A DNA stretch of 64,000 nucleotides. Origin: Callorhinus ursinus (lineage: Eukaryota; Chordata; Mammalia; Carnivora; Otariidae). The notes below the pieces were generated by a model. It had not been told where the DNA came from. It was given only the letters and a program-made list of their open reading frames with translations, and searched no databases. The translations under genes and the position numbers were made by a program. Below are positions 35,781 through 46,584 of the stretch, piece by piece (within the stretch, counting starts at the first letter, position 1; every line of letters begins with the position of its first letter). The stretch is from assembly GCF_003265705.1 (NCBI RefSeq), contig NW_020312817.1, positions 45,263,113 to 45,327,112 of the forward strand, read 5' to 3'.

Positions 35781-36580
35781 AAATTTCTGAATTTTCTGTT
35801 AAAAAAAGATATTACCTCACACCTATCAGAATGGCTAAAATCAACAACACAAGAAACAACAGGTGTTGGCAAGGATGTGGAGAAAGAGGAACCCTCATGC
35901 ACTGTTGGTGGGAATGCAAACTGGTGAACTGGTGCAGCCACTCTGGAAAATAGTATGGAGATTCCTCAAAAACTTAAAAATAGAGCTACCCTATGATCCA
36001 GCAATCGCACTACTAGGTATTTACCCAAAGAAAACAAAAACACTAATTCAAAGGGATACATGCACCCCTATGTTTATAGCAACGTTATCTACAACAGACA
36101 AGATACAGAAGCAGCCCAAGTGTCCACCAATTGATGAATGAATAAAGAAGATTTAGTATAAATATAAAATGGAATATTACTCAACCATAAAAAAGAATGA
36201 AATCTTTCATTTGCAATGACATAGACAGAGCTAGAGAGTATTATGCTAAGCAAAAGAAATCGGACAAAAACAAATACCATATGATTTCACTCATATGTAG
36301 AATCTAAGAAACAAAATATGAGCAAAGGGAAAAAAAACAGAGAGGCAAACCAAGAAACAGACTCTTAACTATAGAGGACAAACAAATGGTTACCAGTGGG
36401 GAGGTGGGTAGGGGAAATGAGTAAAATAGGTGATGGGGATGAAGGAGTGTAACTGATGCACTGAGAGTTATATGGAGACGGTGGTGAATCACCACATTGT
36501 ACATCTGAAACGAACAATACACTGTATGTTAACTAACTGGAATTTAAATAAAAACTTTTTAAAAAGGTATTTGAGGTCAG

Positions 36581-37279
36581 CATTTGTTAAAATTCAAATA
36601 GCTTTCCCTTAGTTGTCAGTAAAACAACTATGAAATGTGTGCTACCCGTATATCTTGGTTTGATGTGGACCATTAAAAATGTATACTGGGGTAAAACAAC
36701 CATCTTGGCTAGCCTCTGACGCGCAGAATATTGCATGCAGGATTGATTTGTTCTACCAGTACTGTTTACTCACTCATGAACATGTTTCTTGAAATAATCA
36801 AAAGTTGCTAAGATCATGGCATCTGTAGAGTGGGAAACGTGCACTGTAGGTGAAAACTTTGCAGACTGTGAGGGATTCAAGCAACCTAGTTAAACTATGG
36901 TGTCGAAGAAAGGCCTACTGGATAGGAGAGCTGTAACATTGAAGTGGCACTTAAAATAGCCTTCCTATGTCAATATACTGATTTTTAATTTGTTCATTTT
37001 AATTACAATGACAAAAATCTAAATTAGCCTAATTTAAAAGTGTGAATTTTTTCAGTTACTTATATCATTCACTTGCACAATTCCACACAAAAATGGCAAA
37101 TGCATTCTTAATAATAACCAGGCTTATACTTCTCCTGCTACAATAAATGATTTTTTTTTTAAAGGCTGACCGTGGAAATGGTTATGTAAATGAACACACA
37201 CGGTGATTCCTGTCTTTAGAACTTCCACTGTCCTCTTTCTGTGGCCCCACCACCCAAGACTCTTCTGTGTATCTCACTA
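36581..37279. other. Unassigned sequence
   Basis: Nothing recognised beyond AT-rich DNA. Confidence 0.5.
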
Positions 37280-37540
37280 CAAACATTCTTCCTATTCACA
37301 GAAACTTTTCTTGACCCCCGGACATTAGATACACCCAATATATGTTCTCATTACATCTGTACTTCACTTTTACAGCACTTTTCACAAATTTAACAGACTC
37401 GCTGTCTAATTGTGTACTTATTTTGCCTCCCAAATGACCATTTCTTCCTTCTTCACCTGTACAAATACTGGGCAAGGGGCCTTCATTGCATATATGCACC
37501 CATCGCTGTTGGATGGTGCTAAATGTGAAATGAGTCAAGA
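37280..37540 (+). repeat. Probable L2 3' region
   Basis: 'cttttcttgacccccggaca', 'acagcacttttcacaaattt' and 'tctaattgtgtacttatttt' follow the L2 order 'ccttccctgaccac...tagcacttatcac...tgtttattg'. Diverged. Confidence 0.45.
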
Positions 37541-37619
37541 ATACAGAAGTATGGAAATTAACATAATAGAAGACTATTCATTTTTCCACCCTCAAATCAG
37601 ATGGTAACAGTATGCTAAA

Positions 37620-37950
37620 CTTTTAAATATATTTAAAAAAATATTTCAAAACAACTAACGTTTCAACCCAGCTCTTCTCTCTTTTCCAAAAGTAACCATT
37701 CTCTTCAGGGCTGAGTATGAACCCCATGTTTTACAGTAAATGATTTCCAGGACCTAACAGACACTCGTGTGTTCATTAGGCATACCTACCAGTGTTCTGT
37801 TTAGCTGACACTTTTACAGAATGGCATATATCCATATTGATTGGCAGTTACTATATTTTTGAGATTTATTTACATTGGACACATATAGATCCAGTTCATT
37901 GTTTGTGTGCAGGTATTATTGGTTCTTTAGAATTACTTTGTATACAGTAT
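37620..37950. repeat. Possible old interspersed repeat
   Basis: 'accagtgttctgtttagctg', 'acagaatggcatatatccat' and 'atatagatccagttcattg' recall the same unnamed family as 30554-30885. Weak. Confidence 0.3.
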
Positions 37951-39435
37951 TTTTCATGCTATTTTAACAGCTTTACTCAAGTATAAACGCACATACTTAA
38001 ACTGCACAATTTGCTAAATTATGGCATATGTGAAACCATAACTACAAGCACGATAATAAATATATCCATCACCCCCAAAACTTTCTCTGCTCCTATAATT
38101 TCCTCCCTCTCTCCCACTTCCATCTCCATCTCTTCTACCTGAACAATCACTGATGCATTTTGGGTTACAAGTTATTTTACATTTTCTAGAATTTTATATA
38201 AATGGAATCATAGAGTATGTACTCTTTGTCTACCTGCTTTCATTCTGCATAATTATCTTGAGATTCATGCATGTTGTTTGTATCAGCAGTTCATTCTTTA
38301 ACTGCTGAGCAGTATTCCATTACATGCTTATATCACAATCCGTTTATCCATTTATGTTGATGAACTTTGGAGTTATTTCCAATTTGGGCTATTATTTTTT
38401 TTAAAAAGCTGCTATAAACATTCATTGCAAGCCTTTACATAGACATCTGATAGGTGCATGATTAACTTTTTAAGAAACTGACAAACTGTTTTTCAAACTG
38501 TTTTTATCATTTTACTTTCCTAGCAGGAGTGTATGAGAATTCCAGTGGCTCTACATCCTTACAAAAACTTGGTGCGATCAGTCTTTTAAATTTTAGCTAT
38601 TTAAATAGCATATATCTAATTGTGATTCTAATTTGCATATCCCTAATGACAAATAATTTTGCAATTATTTTCATTTGTTTATTTGCTATTTTTATATCTT
38701 CTTTTGTGAAGTCTGGTTCAAAACTTTTGTGTTTATTTTAAATTGTTTTCTTTTCTTATTAAATCATTATTCAGAATCCCTTATGTATTCTGGATAAAAG
38801 TTCATTATCAGATATATACTTTGCAAAGATTTCCTTCCAATCCTTGGCTGGAAACTATAACAATGCCTTAAAAAAAAAAAAAGAAGAGTTCACTTTTGAT
38901 GAAGTCCAATTCATTGATTTGTTTCATGGACAGTGCTTTCTGCATTTACATAAATTCACAAAGATTTTCTCCTATGTTTCCTTCTAGAAGTTTTAGGGTA
39001 TTAGGTTTCACACTGACTATATTCCATTTTGAATTGATTTTGTTATATGGTGTGAGTTATGGATTGACAATATTTTTTTGGTATACAGATATCCAAATAT
39101 TCTAGCAGTATTTGTTGAAAAGACTATCCATTTTCCAAAGAACTGTCCTTGCACCTTTGTCAAAAATCAATTAACCATATATGTGTTGATCTATTTCTGA
39201 ACTTTCTATTTTCTTTTTCTATTTATCTATCTTGATGCATTGTCTGCATTACCATACCTCTATAATAAGACTTAAAGTCACATATTGTTACTTCTCTAAC
39301 ACTGTTCTATCTTTTCAAAGTTGTTTTGACTTTTCTCGATTCTTGGAATTTCCATGTGAATTTTAGAGTAAGTTTGTCAATTTTTACAAAAAATCCTATT
39401 GTGATTTTTGATTATGATTGTATAGAACCAATCTG

Positions 39436-39568
39436 AGGTAGAGTTAACAGATTTAGCAAATAAAAACATAGAAAGGGATATACTTAAACTAAAATTCTAA
39501 ATCTTTACATAAAATTTAAATTTAAGTAGGTGTCTTGTATTTTATATAGCAACTTTGAGAAGCACTAC
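39436..39568. repeat. Small DNA-transposon-like insert in L1
   Basis: About 130 bp that break L1 homology. 'agatttagcaaataaaaaca', 'atttaaatttaagtaggtgt' and 'cttgtattttatatagcaac' recall a palindromic AT-rich mammalian DNA element ending 'tttgctaaatctggcaaccc'. L1 resumes at 'cttaatattgag'. Confidence 0.5.
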
Positions 39569-40567
39569 CTTAATATTGAGCATTTTCACCCATGACCAGA
39601 GTTTCTATTTACTTCTATCTTCTTTGATTTCTCTCAGTAATGTTTTATGGTTTTCACTGTATGGTTCATGCACAGTCTTCAGATTTACCTATAAGTAATT
39701 CATATGTTTTGATTCTATTATAAATTATATTACTTTATAAATACCAATTTCTGCTTCTTCATTGCTTTACTCACTTAGTTCATTAGTATATTCCTTGTAG
39801 ATACTATCACATTTTCCTCATAGACAATCATACTTTATCCAATTTCCTTTCCAATCTGGATATCTTTTATTCTTTTTCTCCCTTAATTACACTGGTTAGA
39901 TCCTTCAGTACAATATTAAATAGTGAGAGTGGACATATTGTCTTGTTCTGGATCTTAAGAAAAAAGAATTCATCAGTCTTTTACCATTAAGTTTTGTTAG
40001 CTGTTTTATGTAGATGCTCACTATCAGGTTGAGGAATTTTCCTCTATTCCTTGTTGACCGAGAGTTTTACAAGAAATGGATGTAAATTTTCAAATGCTCA
40101 TATGGTTCTGCTTTAATAGTTTATTAATATGATTACAGTTACTGATTTCTGAATAGTAAACCACCTTTGCATTCCTGGCATAAATCCTATTTGGTCAAAA
40201 TATATTCTCATTTTTATATTTAAATTCAATTTGATAAACTTTATCTAGCATTTTGCACCTCTATTCATAAAAAATACTGGTTGTGATTTATTTTGTTTTT
40301 CCTTGTGATATTTTCACCTGAAAATTTGGTATCAGGCTAATACTGACCACATAAAATGAGATTGGAATTATTAACTCTCTTCAGTTTTCTGGGAGAGTTG
40401 TGTAGAATTGTATTCTTTCTTCCTTACATGTTTGGTAGAATTCAACAATGAAGCCAGAGGGCCTGGAGATTTCTTTGTGTGTGTGGGAAGATTTCCAACT
40501 AGAAACTCATTTTTAAAATAGATACAGGACTATTCAGGTTACCTATTTCATTTAAAATAAGCATTGG

Positions 40568-40789
40568 GGGGCGCCTGGGTGCCTCAGTCATTAAGTGTCT
40601 GCCTTCAGCTCAGGTCATGATCTCAGGGTCCTGGCATCGAGCCCCACATCGGGCTCCCTGCTCCGCAGGAAGCCTGCTTCTCCCTCTCCCACTCCCCCTG
40701 TTTGTGTTCCTACTCTCGCTCTCTCTCTCTCTGTCAAATAAATAAAAAAATCTTTAAAAAAATAAATAAATAAAAATAAATAAATAAAG
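40568..40789 (+). repeat. CAN SINE with long A-rich tail, 15-bp TSD
   Basis: Sense SINE between exact duplications taaaataagcattgg (40553-40567 and 40790-40804). The tail is an unusually long run of aaat repeats (about 40736-40789). It lies in the antisense L1. Confidence 0.96.
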
Positions 40790-41252
40790 TAAAATAAGCA
40801 TTGGTAGTCTGTGTCCTTCAAGGATTTTATCAATTTCATGTAAGTTGTCCAACTTATTAACATGAAATTGTTCAAAATATTTCTTTATCCTCTTCTATAG
40901 ACTTGTTAGTGATTAAACTACTCACATGCCTACTACACCAATTTATATCTTCTTTATTTTCTTTTAAGTCTGACTGAAGACTAACCAAATTTATTAAAGA
41001 ACTTTTCAAAGAAACTGCATTTGTTTGCATTGATTTTTTCTACTGTTTTTATTTTCTATTTTACTGATTTCCACTCTGATCATCATTATTTCATTTCTTT
41101 TTCTTACATTGGGTTTAATGCACTTTCCAGTTGCATTTTTCTTTCTAGTTTCTTAAAGTAAAAACTGAGGCAATTAATTTGAGATATTTCTCTTATATAT
41201 GTGGACTGCTGTGACTTTCCCCACTAAATATGACTTTAGAGACATTCCACAA

Positions 41253-41411
41253 TTTTTTTTTAAATATTTTTTTTGTGAAAGAGAGCGAGTGAGAGAGCAC
41301 GAGCAGGGGGAGGGGCAGAGGCAGAAGGAGAAGCAAACTCCCTGCAGGACCCTGGGATCAGCACCTGAGCAGAAGGCAGACACTTAACTGACTGAGTCAC
41401 CCAGGCACCCC
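41253..41411 (-). repeat. CAN SINE with internal deletion
   Basis: Reverse-orientation SINE that jumps from 'gagaagcaaactccctgca' to 'ggaccctgggatcagc', missing about 30 bp of the body. Imperfect duplication caatttt / caaatttt at its sides. It lies in the antisense L1. Confidence 0.88.
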
Positions 41412-41979
41412 CTCAAATTTTCTTATGCGTTTTCATTTCATTCAGTTAAAAACACTTTATAATTCCCTTAAGAAGTTGGTCTTTGACACATTTATTATTT
41501 AGATATGTATTATTTAGTTTCCCAATATCTGGGGAGTTTCCAGATTTCTGTTATTGATTTCTAATTTAATTATATTGTTGCCAGAAACATACTTAATTTA
41601 TTAACTTACAATTAAATTACTAATTTATTTATGCCTTGAATTCTTTTGCATTATTGAGATTTTTAAAAAATTGCCACAATATAGTCTATCTTGATAAAGG
41701 AGCCATACATGCTTGAGAAAAAAATATGTATCCTGCTGTTGTTGGGTGGACACCCTATAAATGGCAATTAGATCCAGTTGGTTGATACTGTTTTCATGTC
41801 TTATGTCCTTACAGATTTTCTGTCTACTTTATTTTACCCATAAAGTACAGAAATTTCTGGTTATAATGTAGATATGTCTATTTCTTCTTCAACAAATGGC
41901 TTGTTTGTATTTTTTAATATTTTAAAGAAAACTGTTATCATCTAATAATGAATAGTTTTGATTTTTTGTTTCAAGTTCT

Positions 41980-42760
41980 TGTAACCTTTTATTTTTCATA
42001 TCTCAATACTATAGCCAAAATCTTGAGTACAGTGGTAAGTAAAATGAGTGAGAGTGGCATCACTTTCTCCCAATTTCAAAGACAAGCACTCTTGGCCTTA
42101 TAGTTCTGTTATTTGCTTTAGGGGCTGAGTGGAGAACCTTTATTATATAACCGGTGTTTGGGTTTTTATTTAGTCATGAATGGCTGTTGAATTTTATCAG
42201 GTGCTTTTTACAGGCAGTGAGGATTGTTGTCATTGCAAACAGTATTTTATTGTGATGAATTATTCTAATGCTATTTTTTTGAAAGATTTTATTTATTATT
42301 TGACAGAGAGAGAGGACACAAGTAGGCAGAGCGGCAGGCAGAGGGAGAGGGAGGAGCAGGCTCCCCGATGAGGAAGGAGCCTGACTCGGGGCTTGATCCC
42401 AGGACCCTGGAATCAGGACCTGAGCCAAAGGCAGATGCTCAACCCACTGAGCCACCCAGGCGCCCCTGCTAATACTATTTCTAATGCCAAACCAACCTTG
42501 CATTCTTGAGATAAACTTCATATGATTATCATATCTTTCTATTTTCTCTACATGTAACTGTATCTTTCTATGCAATATATTTTTAAATGAGATTGTATTG
42601 TGCATAGTATTTATTATTTGAGAGCTCTCATGCCATGGAAAGTTTTCTATGTCATGCCACCACATAGCTGAAATGTTTGCATTTTATCAATATCATGTTT
42701 TTCATTATCCAGTTTTAAACATTTTTGCCTTCTTAAATAATGTGATACTTATCACGTAGT
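41980..42760 (-). repeat. Second antisense L1 fragment (RT region)
   Basis: 'gtggtaagtaaaatgagtga', 'gaatggctgttgaattttat' and 'aaccaaccttgcattcttga' cover the L1 RT region a second time, because the same region is already present at about 39900-40300. It is therefore a separate L1 with the same orientation, not a continuation. A SINE interrupts it. Confidence 0.75.
42277..42468 (-). repeat. CAN SINE inside L1
   Basis: Reverse-orientation SINE with duplication ctaatgctattt (42265-42276) and ctaatactattt (42469-42480), one mismatch. The long minus frame over 42174-42665 (163 codons) simply reads through this SINE and the L1. Confidence 0.94.
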
Positions 42761-43480
42761 GAATATTTGTACTAGTCCATACCAATGTTTTGCTCAAATA
42801 TTCTTGCATCACTTTTTCCAATTCGGTGGCTTCATGGGGCTTTTGCTTCTAACAGCTGCTACCTATAACTTTTCTTTGGTGGATTCTTTCTCAGACTATG
42901 GAACATTTACACTTGCACATGACCTCATACTGAACAACAACTGACAGTTGCTGAGTTTGAAAGCTCAGCTCCCCAGCCTCAAATCAGGACAATCCTGAGG
43001 GGTACTAATATTCTAGAGATCCCAAGAAACCATCTTGCAGGACTTGGCCTGTGGTCCAGCCCCTTCAACTCTCCTAATTCTGCTATGCTCCTGTCAGTCC
43101 CCCATGGAACAGTTCCTTAACAAATCACATGCACATGAAGTCTTAATCTCAGGGTCTGCTTTTGGCAACCCAACCTCTTGGAATTTTAAGAGGTTTTGAC
43201 AAATTTGACATTTTAAGGCTTTTGACAAATTTCCTTCCACAAAGGTTGATAAATTTGTATTTCTGTCAGTAATATGAATTATGGTTTCTCCTCATTCTAA
43301 CAATGGAGATGTGTGAATGTATTTTAATCTTTCCTAATTGAAAAAATAAATATGGTACTTCACTGTTTTTGTAGTTCCTTATTTGATCACTAGTGAAACT
43401 GAACATAATTTGCACATTTTTACTTCCATATATGCTGACACTTTCACCTATTGCATGAATCCATTCCACACAACTAGTTA
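42761..43480. repeat. Unassigned old repeats, including probable L1M scrap
   Basis: 42900-43180 ends 'catgcacatgaagtcttaat' and 'cagggtctgcttttggcaac', resembling the terminus of an old repeat I cannot name. 43240-43480 ('tgataaatttgtatttctgt', 'cttatttgatcactagtgaa') looks like diverged antisense L1. Confidence 0.35.
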
Positions 43481-43830
43481 TATACCTACTGTTAATAACC
43501 AAGTGGTGAGAAGTTCACTATCTTCAGGGTTAGTTAAATTCAGTATGCAAATGTTACTATTATCTTTCCCTCCCTATAAATGGGAAATTATGGAAAATTA
43601 GCTCTTATACTGAATTCTGACAGTAACACAAAAGTAATTTAATCTGTCTTTCACACAATGACTCCTCAAATATATGGAGAAACTTAGACTACTTTCCTGA
43701 ACTTCTTTGCTTCCCTCCCCCAAGTTCTATTTCTTCCAGGTCAAAACACTCCTAAATTCTTCAGTTGTTCCTCACAAGATAGGGTTAGTATTCAGTTAAT
43801 ATCTCTTCAAGATCTGGTCAGTCACATTCT
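43481..43830. other. Unassigned sequence
   Basis: No repeat or exon recognised. Confidence 0.5.
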
Positions 43831-43845
43831 AAAAAGAATGCTGTT

Positions 43846-44043
43846 TCGGGTACCTGGGTGACTCAATCCAGTAAGTGTCTTCAGCTCAGGTCATGATCCC
43901 AGGACCCTGGGATCGAGCCGCTACATTGGGCTCCCTTCTCGGCAAGGAGCCTGCTTCTCTCTCTCCCCCTCCCTGCCAGTCACCTTGCTTGTGTGCTTGC
44001 TCTCTCTCTCTCTATCAAATAAATAAATAAAATCTTTAAAAAA
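43846..44043 (+). repeat. CAN SINE, exact 15-bp TSD
   Basis: Sense SINE between exact duplications aaaaagaatgctgtt (43831-43845 and 44044-44058). The head lacks a few bases ('gactcaatccagtaagtgtc'), so the A box is disrupted. Confidence 0.95.
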
Positions 44044-44058
44044 AAAAAGAATGCTGTT

Positions 44059-44555
44059 AATAAGTCAAAGTAAAATAGCAAAGGACACTTTTCTTTAATA
44101 TCAGGAAAAATCATTGCCTAAATAGTCAAGATATTGTCTTTGAAATACCTTAGTTAAAAAAACATCAGATTTTTCTAGATTGTTTTTCTGTGTCCTATAA
44201 ATCCAGATATTGTTTCCATTCCCACTATTTCTGACAATATATTCTTCCAATTTTATTTGTGAATGCTGAAGAAGGGCATTCAATTTAAATACATAATTCC
44301 ACTTAGCAATGATGTCCAAAACAGCCTTATTGCAGATATAATAATAGGTATCCTAAGATTAACAGGTCACAGAGAATTTCTGGGTAATCAATAACAAAAT
44401 AAAATTTAGTTCTATGCATTATTCTTTTCATAAAAATATTCCATGAGCAGATTTATTTTTAACACTATAATACACATATAAGAGCAGACTAAACATTTAT
44501 TCATATTTTGTATATATGTCCTCAATTATATAGGTGTTTTTGCTCATGACCTCAC
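44059..44555. other. Unassigned AT-rich sequence
   Basis: A 72-codon minus frame (44101-44319) has no recognisable domain. Confidence 0.45.
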
Positions 44556-45004
44556 TTTAAAAAAAAATACTCAGACCCAGAAAAGCCAACTCAATTTTGA
44601 GGAGGAATAAAATCAGAGGACTGACACCACCTGACTTCAAGACTGACTGTAAGGCTACCACAGTCAAGAGGGTGTGGTACCAGTGAGAGACTAGACAGAA
44701 AACAATAGAGAGCCCAGAAATGACTCCCATAAATACAGCCAACTGATCTTTGATATAGGATCAAACACAATACAGTGGAGCAAAAATGGTATCTTCAACA
44801 ACTGGTACTAGAACAAATAGACATACACACACAACAGAAGAAGAACAAGAACAATCTAGACACAAACTTTATACCTTTTGCAAAAATTAACTTAAAATGG
44901 GTCGCAAACCTAAATGTAAAATACAAAACTATAAAACTCATAGCAGATAACAAAGGGGAAAACCTAGGTGATCTTGGGTATGGCAATGGCGTTTTAGATA
45001 CAAC
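44556..45004 (+). repeat. L1 ORF2 segment, left part of a split L1
   Basis: Sense L1M ORF2: 'ccacctgacttcaagactga', 'agcccagaaatgactcccat', 'cctaggtgatcttgggtatg' and 'gttttagatacaac'. It stops within ORF2 at 45004. The next L1 bases are found inverted and ending at about 45942, and the final 3' part is at 48280-48960. So one L1 is spread over 4.4 kb. Confidence 0.85.
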
Positions 45005-45421
45005 TAAAATACTATCAAACAACATCTCATGCTACAGAGAAATTGTTCATGAAAGAAAGAGACAATCAATGTGTCAGATGTCAATGTTGTCTTATCTTAA
45101 GAAACTGCCACAGCCACCCTAGTCTTCAGCAACCCCCACCACTTTTATTATTCAGCAGTCTTCAGTATCAAGGCAAGGCCCACCCCCAGCAAAAAGATTA
45201 TGATTGGCTGAAAGCTCAGAGGATGGTTAACATTTCCTGGCAATAAAGTATTTTTTTTTAGACAAAATGTTGTTCTACACTTAACAGACAATAGTATATT
45301 GTAGACATAACTTTTATATATATATTAGGAAAACAAAAAAATTATTTGACTCACTTACTGCAATATTTGCTTTATTGTAGTGGTTGGGAACTGAATCCAC
45401 AATATTTCTGAGGTATGCCTG
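45005..45421 (-). mobile_element. Tigger1 end segment, inverted
   Basis: One terminal about 415 bp of a Tigger1 (pogo-type) element, flipped relative to the rest. The terminal inverted repeat ends at 45421 ('ttctgaggtatgcctg', reverse of CAGGCATACCTC). Inside are 'ctttattgtagtggttggga', 'cagcaaaaagattatgattg' and 'gtctcatgctaca'-like Tigger1 sequence ('aacatctcatgctacagaga'). The inner edge ('taaaatactatcaaac') should join the body at 45945. Confidence 0.85.
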
Positions 45422-45942
45422 TTAGAAAGGAGTATGATGGCTGGATCTTACGGGAGGAGTGAGTTTAGTTTTGTAAGAAACTGCTAAACTGTTTTCCAAA
45501 GTGGCTGTATCATTTTGCAGTCCCACCAGCAATGAATGAGAGTTCCTGTTGCTCCACATCCTTGTCAGCATTTGATGTTGTCAGTCTTCTAGATTTCTGC
45601 CCATTCCAATAGCTATTTACTGGTAGCTCTTGTTGTTTTAATATGCATTTCCCTGATGACATATGATGTGGAAAATCTTCTCATATGCTTGTCTGTCATC
45701 CGTATATTGTCTTTGGTAAGGTGAGTGTTAAGGTCTTTGGCTTATTTTTTAACCAGGTTGTTCATTTTCTTACTATTGAGTTTTAAGAGTAATTTATATA
45801 TTTGGCTAATAGTCCTTTACTGATGTGTCTTTTGCAAATATTTTCTCCCAATTCATGGTTTCTCTTCTCATTCTGTTGACTCTGTCTTTCACAGAGTCAA
45901 TAAATTTTACTGAAATCCAGTTTATCAATGTTTTTATGGATT
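45422..45942 (-). repeat. L1 middle segment, inverted
   Basis: Antisense L1 ORF2: 'aaagtggctgtatcattttg', 'gttgctccacatccttgtca', 'gataaactgg' in reverse ('ccagtttatcaatg'). Read on the minus strand it continues the L1 that stops at 45004 and ends 'catactcctttctaa', exactly where L1 resumes after the Tigger1 at 48280. This marks it as the middle third of the same L1. Confidence 0.85.
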
Positions 45943-46144
45943 ATACCCTGCTGCTGCTTTTATCAACTAAGTTTAAGTAATATTCTAAATCCTTTGTGGT
46001 CATTCCAACAATCTTCACGCATTTTCACCAGGAGTAGACTCCATCTCAAGAAACTACTTTCTTAGCTCACCCATAAGAAGATATTCCTCATCCATGAAAG
46101 TTTTTATGAGATTGTAGCAATTCAGTCACATCTTCAGGCTCCCC

Positions 46145-46580
46145 TCTTATTTTTTAATTCCTACTAGTTAACATACAGGGCAATATTAGTTTCAGGTATA
46201 GAATTCAGTGATTCATCACCTACATACAACACCTAGTTCTCATCACAAGAAGTGCCCTCCTTAAGCCCCATCACCTACTTAACCCACCCCCTACCCCCCC
46301 ACCCACCTCCCCTCCAGTACCCAACAGTTGTTCTCTATAGTTATGAGTCTGTTTCTTGGTTTGCCTCTCTTTTTTCCCCCATGTTCATTTATTTTGTTTC
46401 TTAACATGAGTGAAATCATATGGTATTTGTCTTTCTCTGACTTATTTTACTTAGCATAATACTCTAGCTCCATCCATGTCATTGCAAATGGCAAGTTTTC
46501 ATTCTTTTTTATGGCTGAGAAATATATATATATATTCATCCCACATCTTCTTTATCTATTCAACAGTCGATAGACATTTG
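46145..46580 (-). repeat. Carnivore L1 3' fragment inserted in Tigger1
   Basis: Antisense L1 3' end ('cctactagttaacatacagg', 'gattcatcacctacatacaa', 'catatggtatttgtctttct', 'tatctattcaacagtcgata'). Tigger1 sequence stops at 'cttcaggctcc' and resumes at 'acttctaattctagtt', adjacent in the element. A weak duplication (ggctcc / ggctct) remains. It is younger than the Tigger1. Confidence 0.85.
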
Positions 46581-46584
46581 GGCT

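Larger units (their letters stand above)
34958..36141 (+). pseudogene. L1 ORF2 C-terminal remnant
   Basis: Fairly well preserved for a dead copy. 34958-35386 reads [17 protein letters not shown] and [20 protein letters not shown]. The [15 protein letters not shown] cysteine-rich motif lies in the 35750-35953 frame and [20 protein letters not shown] in the 35863-36141 frame. The reading frame is cut by the inserted L1 and SINE and by a frameshift just after the HCWW motif. There is no RT domain, so the copy was truncated on insertion. Confidence 0.85.
34953..36563 (+). repeat. Carnivore L1, 3' part, interrupted
   Basis: Sense L1 covering the ORF2 C-terminal region and 3' UTR, in two pieces (34953-35382 and about 35800-36563). 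It ends 'gttaactaactggaatttaa' plus an A-rich tail. Probable duplication tacttgatgtca (34941-34952) and tatttgaggtca (ending about 36580), two mismatches. A second short L1 and a SINE sit between the pieces. The first piece ends at 'caagtcaaaact' and the second starts 'gatattacctcacacct', which are adjacent in L1. Confidence 0.88.
37955..41900 (-). repeat. Old L1M LINE-1, long antisense copy
   Basis: Starts with an L1M 3' region ('caagtataaacgcacatact', 'tctagaattttatataaatg') and runs through ORF2, with the RT region near 39900-40300 ('ctttgcattcctggcataaa') and upstream ORF2 at 40960-41900. It carries a small DNA element (39436-39568) and two SINEs (40568-40789, 41253-41411). No frame is open over any useful length. 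Confidence 0.85.

Noticed and set aside
42174..42665. 163-codon open frame on the minus strand
   Set aside because: It reads through a CAN SINE inserted in an antisense L1, so it is a composite of repeats.
44556..45942. L1 5' inversion by twin priming
   Set aside because: Twin priming would put the inverted L1 part next to the other L1 part. Here a Tigger1 end lies between them and is itself inverted, which needs a genomic inversion across both elements.
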